A stretch of DNA of 64,000 nt from contig OY720349.1 in NCBI GenBank assembly GCA_963082975.1, positions 44,063,962-44,127,961 of the forward strand, read 5' to 3'. Origin of the DNA: Labia minor (taxonomy: Eukaryota; Arthropoda; Insecta; Dermaptera; Spongiphoridae). Below are positions 1-9,799 of this stretch, one piece after another. The position numbers were made by a program, and so were the translations under genes. Under the pieces are notes generated by a model that did no database searches, was not told the origin of the DNA, and worked only from the letters and a program-made list of their open reading frames with translations. Positions within the stretch are counted from its first letter, which is position 1; the number at the start of each line of letters is the position of its first letter.

Positions 1-282
1 GTTTAGTGTTTAAAGAAAAAAACACATGTCAAGTTTTATACATTTATTAATTAAATTTAAATTAAAACTACTCAAAATAAAATTTTGAATTTGTTATATA
101 AAATATACGTAACATATAAAATAAACTAAGCAATAGTAAATGTTTTTTGTGTGAAGGATGATTTTGATGGTTTAATAATAAATTATCAACAATGGGCCTC
201 AATTTTGTAAGGTTTAATCTTAAATCTCCTCGGCTAATGATGTCCAGTCTATTTTTTGTGTCGTAATTATCAGTTTATATTT
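1..282. other. AT-rich intergenic DNA, nothing recognised
   Basis: No open frame, RNA motif or terminal repeat that I can support. The stretch ends where the HINE-like repeat starts with its ACTATCTCGC end. Confidence 0.5.
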
Positions 283-841
283 ACTATCTCGCCAGAGATA
301 GTATTGCGATCACGAAAATTTTCGATGTTGAGATTTTGATGTTTTTATACGTTTTGAAGGTTCCTGAATCATTTTCACTAAGGTTGAGAAAAATGTCTGT
401 GTGTGTGTGTGTATATGTGTATGTATGTTAGATTACGCAAAAATGGTTTGAGCTAGAATGATGAAATTTGGTACATGTGCATTATTCAAAATTCATAGTT
501 TTCTATCAACTTTTGAGAAATGTAGCTCAACCGAAAGAGGGTCATTACCTACAACGTTTTGATATTTTTTCCTCTAGAGTGACCTTAAAAATAAAGATAT
601 ATGTTTGATAGTTTTTCTCATGATTAAAAATTGTATAAAACTGCTATATATAGAATTTCAGCTTGATTCAATCGCTGAAAGTACCAGAATTAATTTTTTA
701 ACATCAACAAAGAGCCAAACATGCGCTGGTTTAATAAATATTATTTATTAATTTTAATTTATAATTTAATTAATTTAATTTAAGATAATATATGTTATTT
801 AATCCAATTCAAATTTGCGAGATAGTCGAGTGGAAACACTC
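283..841 (+). mobile_element. HINE/DINE-1-like repeat family A, copy 1
   Basis: A non-autonomous element of about 560 bp. It starts with ACTATCTCGC (283-292), carries a GT microsatellite near 396-420, and near its other end has the reverse complement GCGAGATAGT (817-826). That is followed by a small stem-loop, GAGTG-GAAA-CACTC (828-841). Subterminal inverted repeats, an internal microsatellite and a stem-loop just outside the second repeat form the layout known for DINE-1/HINE elements, the non-autonomous relatives of Helentrons. Other copies lie at 10,292-11,472 and 50,498-51,081 in reverse orientation. The family assignment rests on architecture; no Rep/helicase partner is present here. Confidence 0.65.
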
Positions 842-1224
842 CATATTTTTTTAAATATTTTCTTAACACTTTCCTTTTCAAGGTGTAGGAAACATTAATT
901 TGTCTCATATTTTCGTATTTATAGAGTGACGTCACAAGTCAGTGTAAATTCGCGAAGCTTTGGGACAAAAATTGACAAGGATTTTTACTGCGAGTATGCT
1001 TGTAACAAGATGATACTGGTATATCATTATGTGAAGGATTTTACAAGTTCAAAATGTATTGCGACAACAAAGCGAATGCCTAATCCTACAACTTACACAA
1101 TTTTATAAAGGTACATAATAAACTTTTTACTTTATAGGTACTTTTATAAATAATATAAATGTCTTTATATTATAAGATAATATAATGTAAGTAAATAGGT
1201 ACTATCAGTGTATGTTGAGATCCA
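842..1224. other. Intergenic; one short ORF of doubtful status
   Basis: AT-rich. A 60-codon frame at 926-1108 (+) contains the spaced cysteines of FYCEYACNK, but there is no upstream TATA box at a sensible distance, no homologue that I know and no conserved copy elsewhere in the window. A perfect TGACGTCA (CRE/ATF-type site) lies at 927-934, overlapping the possible start. I do not call a gene here. Confidence 0.4.
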
Positions 1225-1340
1225 CTATCGTGGACCCCCATATTCATTTCAAGGACCCCCAAATTTTTTGGCTGACGTGGACCCCTTGAAGGTTGTCATA
1301 GACCTCTGGAGGGCGATATAGACCACTTTGAGAATCACTG
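1225..1340 (-). mobile_element. hAT MITE fragment (one end only)
   Basis: The segment has the spaced 'gacccc' motifs seen in the hAT elements at 9,800 and 58,313. It ends at a terminus whose reverse complement is CAGTGATTCTCAAAGTGG. I could not find a matching opposite terminus or an 8-bp duplication on the left, so this looks like a truncated copy. Confidence 0.55.
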
Positions 1341-1348
1341 CTACATAT

Positions 1349-3240
1349 AAAGCTACTAAGATAAAAACTAATATATATTAATTACTGACACTTAGCAATT
1401 AGAATATATAGGAATATATCTTTTAGCAAGTTATTACGTATCAATTAATAATTAATAGTAATTAATTCTGTGAGAGAGGATTACACTTAATACATTTATT
1501 ACACCCGATAACAAATAATAAATATTAATCTAATTAATAAAAATCATTATAATTTTTAGTTTAAATATTAATAAATAATTGTAATAAATGTTAAATAATA
1601 TCAATTAATATTTATATTTAAATTTTAAAAAATTAAAAATAAAATATAATATAAAAAGAAAAAAATATAATAAAAAAGAAAAAGAATAAAAAAATAAATA
1701 AAATAAATGCAATTCATTTTAATTTATTTAATAGAAAAAATATGAATGTATATCATTTCGGTAACAATTTTATTGATGTTAAATTTAATTGATATTTATC
1801 AAAGGAAATATTTAAATAAATTAATTAAAGTTATACATAGAAAGTCATTAAAAAAAATCTATTCTAGTGTATTATATCTGGTAAATATACGTAGGATTAT
1901 TTATAAAATATTGTTTTAGGGAAAAAAAAAATAAAAAATAAAAAATTATCTAATGTGATATTTTTGAGAATGATATAATAACTTTGAATTAAGAAATATT
2001 TTTTTTAAAAACAATTATTTTATTTATCAGGATTGATAAATTGATAATTAAGAGAGAGACTAACAATATCAATATTATTCATAAAAAATAATTTTGTTTT
2101 TAATTTAATTTAATTTTTTTTTTAAAGGGGATGCTATATTATATGATAGGAGAAGGGATCGAACAGATGAAAATGATCAGACCGTCATAGTCTAACTTCA
2201 GGGGAGGCCACTTCCTTTTCAACAGGTCATCGTATTTTATTTTTATCGAGTTGTTTTCAACAGACAGACATTCAGGAGCCAGGAGTTTATCAGCTGAGAA
2301 ACGTCACCGATGTTTATTGTGACTCTCGTTCACGCGCATCTCGCATGCATCCCCCCCCCCTCATCCTATTGATCCTTGCATGTTTTTCATTTTTTCACAC
2401 CCGTCTACTAACTTATCAATCAATTATTATTTATTTATATATTTTTTTATTTAATCTATAATATCTAATCGATTAATTTAACATGTACTTTCATTATTTG
2501 CAATTTTTATCAAAAATTGACTCACGGTAAATATTTTAATCATTATTTTCAACGATATTAATTATTGATTGAACTTCAAACCATAAGAAAAAGCAATTTA
2601 TGTAACAAAAATTAGATGAAACTGGTTTTATTTTAACTTAATATTTATTATTCAAGTATTTAGATGATATTAATTATCTTATTTTAATGATTTTTTAATA
2701 AAAATATTAAAATATTAATTTTATATATATATAATTTTTATTCCAAATAGATATAGGTTTATTAAATGATTTAATAATTATAATATATTCTGTATTTGTG
2801 AAAAAACGTACACTGATATTAAGAATTTACGTTTTTGATAAAATAACATGGATATCCACAATATGTCAATAAAACGCTCTAGCTATAATATCTGTATGAA
2901 TGAGTTTAAATTTTGTCGAATTTTCAAAATGGAAAGTCAAAAGTACTGTTAATTTCAATACTGACGTTTAAATAATTTCTACCCATAGATATAAAAGAAA
3001 CTACTAAAGAAACTACTAATAAATTTAATGATTTTTAATTAAAGAATTATTATAAAACAGATTAAACAATTTCTATTCTCTGAAAGATAATTATATTTCT
3101 ATATTATTTTTAAAAATATATTTAATAATATTAATTAATAATACATGTGCCAAAAATTTACCTTTAGTTAATCTATGTGTTAGTGCTGATTAGAAAAAAA
3201 AAACAAAAAAGTTTCTACGTGCTTGATATGTCCTTTGTGT
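1349..3240. other. AT-rich intergenic DNA with one GC-richer patch
   Basis: Mostly A/T simple sequence without open frames. A patch at about 2,145-2,400 has near-average composition, a C homopolymer (about 2,350-2,358) and a mild Y-rich character, but shows no frame, promoter or tRNA motif that I can identify. It may be an old repeat. Confidence 0.4.
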
Positions 3241-3246
3241 TTTAAT

Positions 3247-3878
3247 ATGGTTAAACGTAATTGTAAAAATTCTCCTAAAGCTTTTTGCTATTCTGTGATA
3301 ATTTTATAATTAATAAACATCAAAAGGGAACATTATTACATTTAAAAACAAGTATACTTTGCATATTTTGGAGCAATCATCATGGTAATCAAGAAAAATG
3401 TTGTGCTCGTCAAAAAGTGTGGTTTGTTTTTATCGATGATTCTACGAAATAGTACAAAAAAGAAATCTTTTAAATTATTTTTTTACAATAGATCTTTCTA
3501 AATTCCAAAAATAAAAATGCATCTGTTTATACTAAATTATTTGACTGATCAATCTAAACAAGAAGCTTGCATATCATTTAAAGAAGTTGTGTCAAAGTTT
3601 TTAAACAATATGAAAGTTGCTAACTATAGACTAATATATAATAATTTTAAAAGTCTTAATTGTTTGAAGGGATTTAAAGTCATTAGATGATGTGAATTAA
3701 GAACAATAACAAAGCTTTTAACAGGTCTGGAATGGAACTGGAAAGAAATGGAAATGGAAGGTAAACTATCAACATGAAGCATGCATGATAGGAGATAAAT
3801 GTTGGACCCTTCATAGAAAAGAACAAAAAATATCACTTTGGAGAAAAAGCTATACGAGAAACTTAACAGAAAAATGGG
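3247..3878 (+). pseudogene. Degraded copy of an uncharacterised dispersed arthropod ORF family
   Basis: Fragments of translation are recognisable in order on the + strand: an N-terminal piece resembling 'PKAFCY...' followed by 'VYFAYFG', and a distal piece around 3,540-3,840 with 'VVSKFLNN.KVANY' and 'GDKCWTLHR'. These recall a family of large uncharacterised proteins present in many copies in arthropod genomes, whose members carry AFCY, AYFG and DYCW-like motifs. The copy is broken by a handful of interruptions and has lost most of the central region. It ends where a HINE-like element begins at 3,879. The family match is from memory, so confidence is moderate. Confidence 0.45.
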
Positions 3879-4636
3879 CTGTGCCTAGGCACAGAACCGA
3901 CCGACGATTTGAAATTAATTAATTTTCAAACATTATACATATATTCTAATATGTAATGTATCAAAAATAAATATTTTTAAAACTTGAATTAAAATGACTA
4001 AATTATATTATCTTGGTTTTTATTTTTAGTTTAATTACTCAATTAATAATTACTACTATAATTTAAGTGAAATATTTTCCGACAATGAATATAAAATTAA
4101 TACTTTGGAAACTATCACTTCCGGTTTTCAGATTTACACCTAAGGTTGATGTATTTATGCTACTGATGCATTAAGTAAATATAGCAAATTTTATCAAAAT
4201 CCGTTGAGCCGTTCAAGCTATATACACGCCTATATGGACACACAATGGACAGACGGACGAACAGACATCATGGTAAAAATATTTTTTTCTTTAAAAATTG
4301 CATGATTCGTGGAGATATGTAAAAAATCTCCTCATGTGAAATTTGGTGTGAAAATAACCCTTCCCATCGCGTCGATTGCTAATATTACCACTTCCGATTT
4401 CCGGATTTGCACCAAAAGTTGATCCATTCATCCTACTGATGCATTAAGTAAATATACTAAATTTCATCAAAATTCGTTGAGCTATTCAAGCTGTACACAT
4501 CTATACGAACGGACAGACATCATGCTAAAAATACTTTTTTCTGTTAAGAAAATGCATAATTCGAAGAGATATGTAAAAATCTCCACATGTGAAATTTGGA
4601 GTGAAAACAATACCTCCCTTACTATCCTCGGTCGGT
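3879..4636 (-). mobile_element. HINE/DINE-1-like repeat family B, copy 1
   Basis: One end carries a perfect 16-bp palindrome, CTGTGCCTAGGCACAG (3,879-3,894), followed by ACCGACCGACG. The other end reads CTCGGTCGGT (to 4,636), so the two subterminal repeats are inverted. The interior holds GGAC/AGAC-rich microsatellite DNA and two imperfect tandem units of about 270 bp (about 4,098-4,370 and 4,375-4,636), each with the 'GATGCATTAAGTAAATATA' block. Copies at 10,481-11,116 and 15,547-16,175 retain only part of the first unit. Architecture again fits HINEs. Confidence 0.65.
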
Positions 4637-5097
4637 AAAAAGGGGAAGAAAATACAAAAAATAAGGATCTAATCTTTAATAATCTAATATTTTTTGTAAA
4701 TGAGCATTATAACCTAATAAAAATATGAGTTTTTAATTTGTATTTATTAAATGCCTTATTTTTAAAAATATATAGTTATTAAATTGTAAAAAACTGAAAT
4801 CTCGAATACGGTTTCAATATCTAGAATTAATTAAGACACACGTAAATTAGTATTAAAAGTTTATGCAAAGATATTTTTACAATTCCCTGTATAATTTGAA
4901 TGAAAGTTCAATGAATGATGTAATTTAATAAAAATAATAATTTATTATTATACTTTTGAGAGAATTATATATCAAAATTAATATTATGCAATACACGCGA
5001 ATAGTTTCATGGTCTATGACCTTGTGTCTGAGAGGATAGAATCATTCGTTAGGTCTTCCAACTTGACGTAGTCACCATCCCTTGGACAGCTGAACTC
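4637..5097. other. Intergenic DNA upstream of small gene 1
   Basis: AT-rich to about 4,985, then markedly less AT-rich from 4,995 as the promoter region of the small gene is approached. A TGACGTAG half-variant of a CRE lies near 5,063. Confidence 0.45.
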
Positions 5098-5130
5098 TGA
5101 CGTCAAGGCAGAGAAATCTTCAGTATAAAA
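5098..5130 (+). promoter_or_regulatory. Promoter of small gene 1: CRE-type site plus TATA box
   Basis: A perfect TGACGTCA (5,098-5,105) sits 18 bp before TATAAAA (5,124-5,130), which is about 100 bp before the ATG at 5,231. A start of transcription near 5,155-5,160 would leave a short 5' leader. The spacing of a CRE/ATF site directly upstream of a TATA box is typical of inducible animal promoters. Which factor binds is inference. Confidence 0.6.
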
Positions 5131-5230
5131 GCTGACTGAATCTTTGCATTGACACAAATTCACTTTGCCATTTAACGCAAACTTATCTACTCTTTCTTGT
5201 CTTTGCATTTATTAATTCGCATTGAACAAA

Positions 5231-5440
5231 ATGTTGATTGGAAGTGCATCTCGTTACATTGCCGGACGTGGGGCTGTCCAGACTGTCTACTGGAGAACAA
5301 GCAAGCAAACAGCCGACTCGCCAACCGGTAAAATGGTCAAATATGGGAAAACGCTTAACTTCCAAAAAGGCGCGACTAGACCCGAATGCTACTCAAAGGA
5401 TCATATCACTCAACATAACAATACTTTGCGACAAAGTTAA
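5231..5440 (+). CDS. Small basic protein, 69 aa, of an unrecognised family (paralogue of 11,719-11,901)
   Basis: Starts at ATG 5,231 in a favourable AACAAAATG context; an in-frame TTG nine bases upstream is not needed. The N-terminus MLIGSASRYIAGRGAVQTVY has no acidic residue and several arginines, like a mitochondrial presequence or a small basic peptide. The shared core with the second gene is SxR(Y/F)-GR-x-AVQT-(V/I)-YW-(R/K)T, then (V/I)KYGK-x2-N. After that the two proteins diverge; this one ends in a hydrophilic tail with Q, N and H. There is no transmembrane helix or cleavable secretory signal that I can see. Support for a real gene comes from conservation of the core between the two copies, a TATA box at the right distance in each, and a drop in AT content over the frame. 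The function is unknown. Mitochondrial location is only a guess from the N-terminus. Confidence 0.7.
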   Translation: MLIGSASRYIAGRGAVQTVYWRTSKQTADSPTGKMVKYGKTLNFQKGATRPECYSKDHITQHNNTLRQS

Positions 5441-6210
5441 ACATGGTTAGTATATATTTTTTATTTTATATTAATTTAAAAATTAATTCTTTGAAATTGC
5501 ATAAAAACCAGAGAAGTTATTTATATGTATATAACTAAAATAATAATAAACAAGAAATATTGATATTTGTTATTGTAAATTTATTCAAAAAATACAAAAA
5601 ATATACACAACGTTTCGAATGCTACTTCTGCAATCGTTATCAAGCGACTGCGCTGTGTGCGTCCAGTGACGAGTGACGACTGATACTTAATATAAGACCT
5701 AGGTCGTCAACCAAATGGCGCTCGGAAAGTGCTTATAAATTCAGAATTACAGGAGAAAAAATAATTATTCTTAAATAATTAATTTAAAGATTATTAACAA
5801 AACGTGAACAACAATTATTTTATTGAGTTCTTTAATTTTACATTAATTATTATATTAATATTAAACTTGAGCAAAAGATTTTTGGGGGGAAGCATGCCAG
5901 TGTTGCCAATTGTATTTGGCGGGAATTCAAACCGGATTTCATTGAAAATATAGTACATAAATAGATCATTTAATAAATAATACGATATGTCAAATTAATT
6001 TTCATTTTCTTTTTTTCCAGATATGTGATGTTTTATATATCCTTGCTCCTTTGAAGAAGTATTCTCATACTATTTATTAATATACCTACATATATATATA
6101 TATATAAGTATATATATATATATATCATTCTCTTCATTTGTGTACATATTCTCATTAATTTATTTAAATACTCAATTGTGATAAATAAATTATTTTTTAT
6201 ATAAAATAAG
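5441..6210 (+). other. 3' part of small gene 1: possible intron in the 3' UTR and poly(A) signal
   Basis: Five bases after the stop codon the sequence reads GGTTAGTAT, a usable splice donor (GT at 5,446-5,447). A good acceptor, a T-rich tract then CAG, ends at 6,020. A terminal exon would run from 6,021 to a poly(A) signal AATAAA at 6,184-6,189. The second gene also has a donor right after its stop, which favours a real intron. A Penelope-like fragment lies within the proposed intron. Confidence 0.4.
5590..5720 (-). mobile_element. Penelope-like element fragment with hammerhead-ribozyme-like sequence
   Basis: Read on the minus strand, the segment contains CGATTGCAGAAGTAGCATTC running into GAAACG. 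This is the sequence I associate with the hammerhead ribozyme carried in the terminal repeats of Penelope-like retroelements. Only this short, degraded piece is present; no reverse transcriptase or GIY-YIG region lies nearby. Its placement in the presumed intron of the small gene suggests passive insertion. Confidence 0.45.
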
Positions 6211-7454
6211 TTTTTAATTTATTTTATTTTTAACACAATTCTTCCATTTGAAACAATTATATATTTAATGAAATAATCATAACAAAAATATGGAAAGTTA
6301 TTTAAGAATCCACAACAACAACATTTATAACTTCAACCCTAATCCACAGGAATAATTTTGCTTTTTATTGCTTATGGAGTTTAGCCGATTGTATTCGGGC
6401 TAAAACAAATTTTGGATTTATTCTCAAAACTTTATTCACATTTCCAATATTTTCAATTAAATTTGTTCTGAATTGCTATCTGGAAAACTAAAAACTATAA
6501 AAGATACCAATTGGTTAAATTAACAAATCATTTCGATATCAATTATTTTAATAAATGAAAAATACCACCTAGTGCAAATATGAGATCTAACTTTTATAAT
6601 TTATATATATAAATTGCAATATATATTTTTTAATTGCGTCAATCAATAGAGAATTCAATTTCTGTTATGATTAGTCTCTATACCTATATGAGTAAATAAA
6701 TATGTAGATTTAAATATTTTTAAAATATTTGTCGCTATTTTTGCAAAAGTTAAAAATAGCTTTTTATAATTTCATAAAAACAATACTAATCTATAAAGTA
6801 CTTCTTTACCTTTTTTAAATAGTTGTGTATTTGAATTTTTTCATTCTTAGACTATTATAATTTTTCTTTCTCGTTCCCAAATAGTTATCTTTCATATTTG
6901 AAGAAGGTGACGGGCGCCAAATATTTTAGGACGGCTCTTAGCTTGCGGCACTGAATGCCAGATATTGCGGTTTCTTTTCTCTTTATTTAAACAAAACAAA
7001 ATCTCTCTAATTTTTTTTATTTATATATTTAAATTTATTATATTATTAGGTATTTCTTATTACAATTTATTTATATTTACTATGATTATAATTGAATTTT
7101 AATAATAAGTAAAATCAATATCATGTTTTCTATTAAAACTGAACAAAGGTTTTAATTAATAAATGTTATAAATGAAAGTAATCTGATGTTCTATTTTATC
7201 AGATGTGAAAAGGGATGGATAGTCTTTCTTTTCGTGTTGGTCAAAGTGTATACTTTTCCGGTAACGGGATTGAATCTATATATTTAATACGATAGTGTTC
7301 GTCTTTACGCAAAAAACTCCAGAGCCTAAACTACAAGGAGTAAGGTAACCAAATTTTTCTGAGGTGAAGGGTACCTCAAATGAGATGAAAAATAAAAAAG
7401 AAATTAGAATCTTAGGTAACTCCTGAGCTGAGCTGCGGGTGTTCCATTTTCCAG
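6211..7454. other. AT-rich intergenic DNA
   Basis: No supported gene. A TA-rich tract lies in 6,090-6,125 just before this stretch. A GC-richer patch near 6,900-6,970 and another at 7,200-7,445 look like old repeat remains but show no frame or terminal structure that I can assign. Confidence 0.4.
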
Positions 7455-7739
7455 AAATATATATAAAGGAGAATGTTTGTAAGTATGTAATTTGTTTACT
7501 TTTTTGCTGTCATAGAAACATATATATATATATATATATAATTAGAACCTCTCTCTCTCCCTCTATTTAAAATTTTAAAAAATGGAGTGTTCTAGCCAAA
7601 TTAAGAAATTTAAATTCCTTATGCAACATTGATAGGTAAATGAATTGGACTGGAAGAAGAGACATATGATTAAAGAAATTTGGGAAAAATCTACCGAAAT
7701 GTAATTAAACAAAAAAATTCAAGAATTATGATACGGATA

Positions 7740-8110
7740 CGACTTACATACAATTAACATACAAAATGTAGAATTTGAAAAAGTATAAATATTTAAATAC
7801 TTAAGATCTCTAATGAGGTCACAGGGGGATGGCGGAGATGGCATAACGAGAAATAATGTCCAGATATAGTTAAGGTTATAAAATCAAGAAGGCTGGGATG
7901 GAAAGGGGACGTGGCTGGAATTGGAGAAACTAGAAATTGGGAGAAACCGATTGGGAAACATCCGGTGGAAGACCAAGGACCAAGGTGGGTGGACAATGAA
8001 GGAAGGGACATGGGAGAGATGGGACAGGGTAGGATTTGGTTGTAGCTCAGGATAGGGACGCTTAGAGAAATGTGGATGCTGCGGCTAAGAACTTTCGAAA
8101 ACTGTAGAGA
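7740..8110 (+). mobile_element. LINE 3'-end fragment (C-terminal RT-region tail)
   Basis: Translation across this piece gives phrases typical of the C-terminal tail of LINE reverse transcriptases: 'KYL' and 'GDGGDGI', then after a deletion 'DIVKVIKSRRLGWKGDVAGIGE', 'RPRTKVGGQ/PRWVDN', and a final block corresponding to 'DRDAWRNVDAAAKNFRK' in shifted frames. There are several frameshifts and stops. The same tail is present at 30,395-30,790 and, on the minus strand, at 30,165-30,250, so the family is dispersed. Confidence 0.6.
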
Positions 8111-8289
8111 CACAGAGTTAGATAAATATAACATATACAATAATAATATATAATTAATTTACTGATTAAATTAAAATATATTTTCCAAGAAAACAAATAT
8201 ATGTCTTATCTACTTATACTGATTGAAACAAAATGGATGAAAACCTTTTACATACAGACTTTCAACCAAATACTACACTCGGGGGTACA

Positions 8290-8345
8290 GGGGGCGGAGC
8301 CCCCGTCTAGGTGTGAAGAGCGCCGAAGGCGCTCGGAGCAGCTAG
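8290..8345 (+). repeat. Two consecutive hairpin-CTAG modules at a Helitron-like terminus
   Basis: Module 1 is GGGGGC-GGA-GCCCCC (8,290-8,304), then CTAG at 8,307-8,310. Module 2 is GAGCGCC-GAA-GGCGCTC (8,318-8,334), then CTAG at 8,342-8,345. Both stems are perfect. A single such module is enough for a Helitron 3' end. Confidence 0.75.
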
Positions 8346-9791
8346 TAAATATTAATACAATTAAAAAAGAAATTTACCAAATATTAAACCACTACCAACC
8401 AGAATGCTTAATACTTGTAAATAAATGCTAATTAATACCAGAAATAAATTCAAATAAAATATCCTATTTTTTAATTATAAATATAGAAATAGAGAATATT
8501 ATTATAAAATAAAATGTTAAAAAACAATAATTAATAAATTTGAATAAAATACGCCAGGCCGAGAGAATCATTAAGATAATGTACAATTTTTTAATAAACT
8601 AAAAGACACATCCACGAATAGAAAAAAATACATGTGTAAATAATTAAAATGGTATTATTATTAATTTTTGCAAAACATATTAAGTAACTTCTATTCAAGT
8701 CAGATAGAACAACTGAGAATTGGATTGAAATTCTGTTATATTTTTTTAACTTTATTTTGATTGTAGTTTATTATATATTTAATATATATAATATTTTTCC
8801 TATCAAAAGTTTATTTAAATATCATGAAATTTATTTTTAAATTTGTTTAAGTAATAACTAAATTTTACTTCTTTAATTTGGAAAATACTATAAATTACAA
8901 CCTGTAATCCTATCTAGCATGTATACCCCGGAGAGGATAAACTGCTCAGTCACTGGACAGGACCCAGGGAAGAACCAACAGAATGATTGGACAAACAAAA
9001 CCTGAGGACTAAAATGATATTATCCGATTAATTTTGTAAAAAGTTATCCGGTGACTCACTTAAGCTAAAAGGAACTGGCGGCTATACGTTGTGTTAACGC
9101 AGTTCCTGGTCGTATTTTCAACAGACTGACAGAAGAATAGAAAGTGAAAGGGGATAAGCTTTAGTGGATAGTCTTTAGGAAAGAGTTTAATTTAAAAATA
9201 AAAGAGACGAGTAACACATACAGGCTATAAAAGGTTCTCCAAACACTAATTAAAAAATAATTAAAAAAATATAAATTACTTTTAGAGCATTTAATTTTTT
9301 TAAAAAATATTTTTGTCTTATACAATAAATTTGTTTTAGAAATATTTTGTTTTTATTTTTATTTTTTTTATTTAGGATTGCTAATAGGAAAATAATTTTT
9401 ATTTCTGATAAAAATTTGACTGATTTTTTTCCAAATAATAAAATATATCTGTACCAAATTTTATTTCAATTGAATAGACTGTGTGTTTGGAAAAGTGTAA
9501 AGAACAGTCATACCATTGTTACATACTCTTTTACCATAAATATTAAAGATTACAAAAAATATACAATATTAATAGAAAAATTAATGAGAAGAGAAAGTAA
9601 AATAACCGATAAATATAGATTTTATCTCAACTCAATGTTTTTGAATAACTATTAAACGCATTATTTTTTTATGTAATTTTGAATTACAAAGGATATTTTT
9701 TCTACAAAAAAAAGTAAAAAAGAGTAGGTATATTAAATCTAAAATATTTTTAAATGTTTGAATTAATAAAATGACTTCATTTAATTTAATG
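8346..9791. other. AT-rich intergenic DNA with one mixed-composition patch
   Basis: Mostly A/T. The patch 8,920-9,240 is less AT-rich. It contains an inverted pair GGAACTG...CAGTTCC (about 9,070-9,105) and a TATAAAAGG box at about 9,224-9,232, but no convincing reading frame follows. The 102-codon frame downstream at 9,347-9,655 is low-complexity AT translation and is not called. Confidence 0.4.
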
Positions 9792-9799
9792 CATTATAT

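Larger units (their letters stand above)
7455..8345 (+). mobile_element. Non-autonomous Helitron-like element (3' end certain, 5' end tentative)
   Basis: The right end is diagnostic: a 7-bp stem GAGCGCC-GAA-GGCGCTC (8,318-8,334) followed after seven bases by CTAG (8,342-8,345) and then a T, the classic Helitron 3' terminus inserted before a host T. A tentative left end is the sequence ATATATAAAGGAGAATG near 7,457-7,475, which resembles the 5' region of arthropod Helitrons. No Rep/helicase is present. The interior includes a LINE 3' fragment (7,740-8,110), either captured or inserted later. Confidence 0.55.

Noticed and set aside
926-1108. 60-aa frame with spaced cysteines
   Set aside because: No promoter at a sensible distance, no second copy, no known domain; open by chance is likely.
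7793-8140. 115-aa minus-strand frame
   Set aside because: It is the antisense of a LINE 3' fragment; the recognisable protein is on the + strand.
8201-8431. 76-aa + strand frame across the Helitron terminus
   Set aside because: Translation runs through the two hairpins; no protein-like conservation.
9347-9655. 102-aa frame rich in F, I, K, N and Y
   Set aside because: Composition is that of translated A/T DNA; a TATA-like box upstream is not enough.
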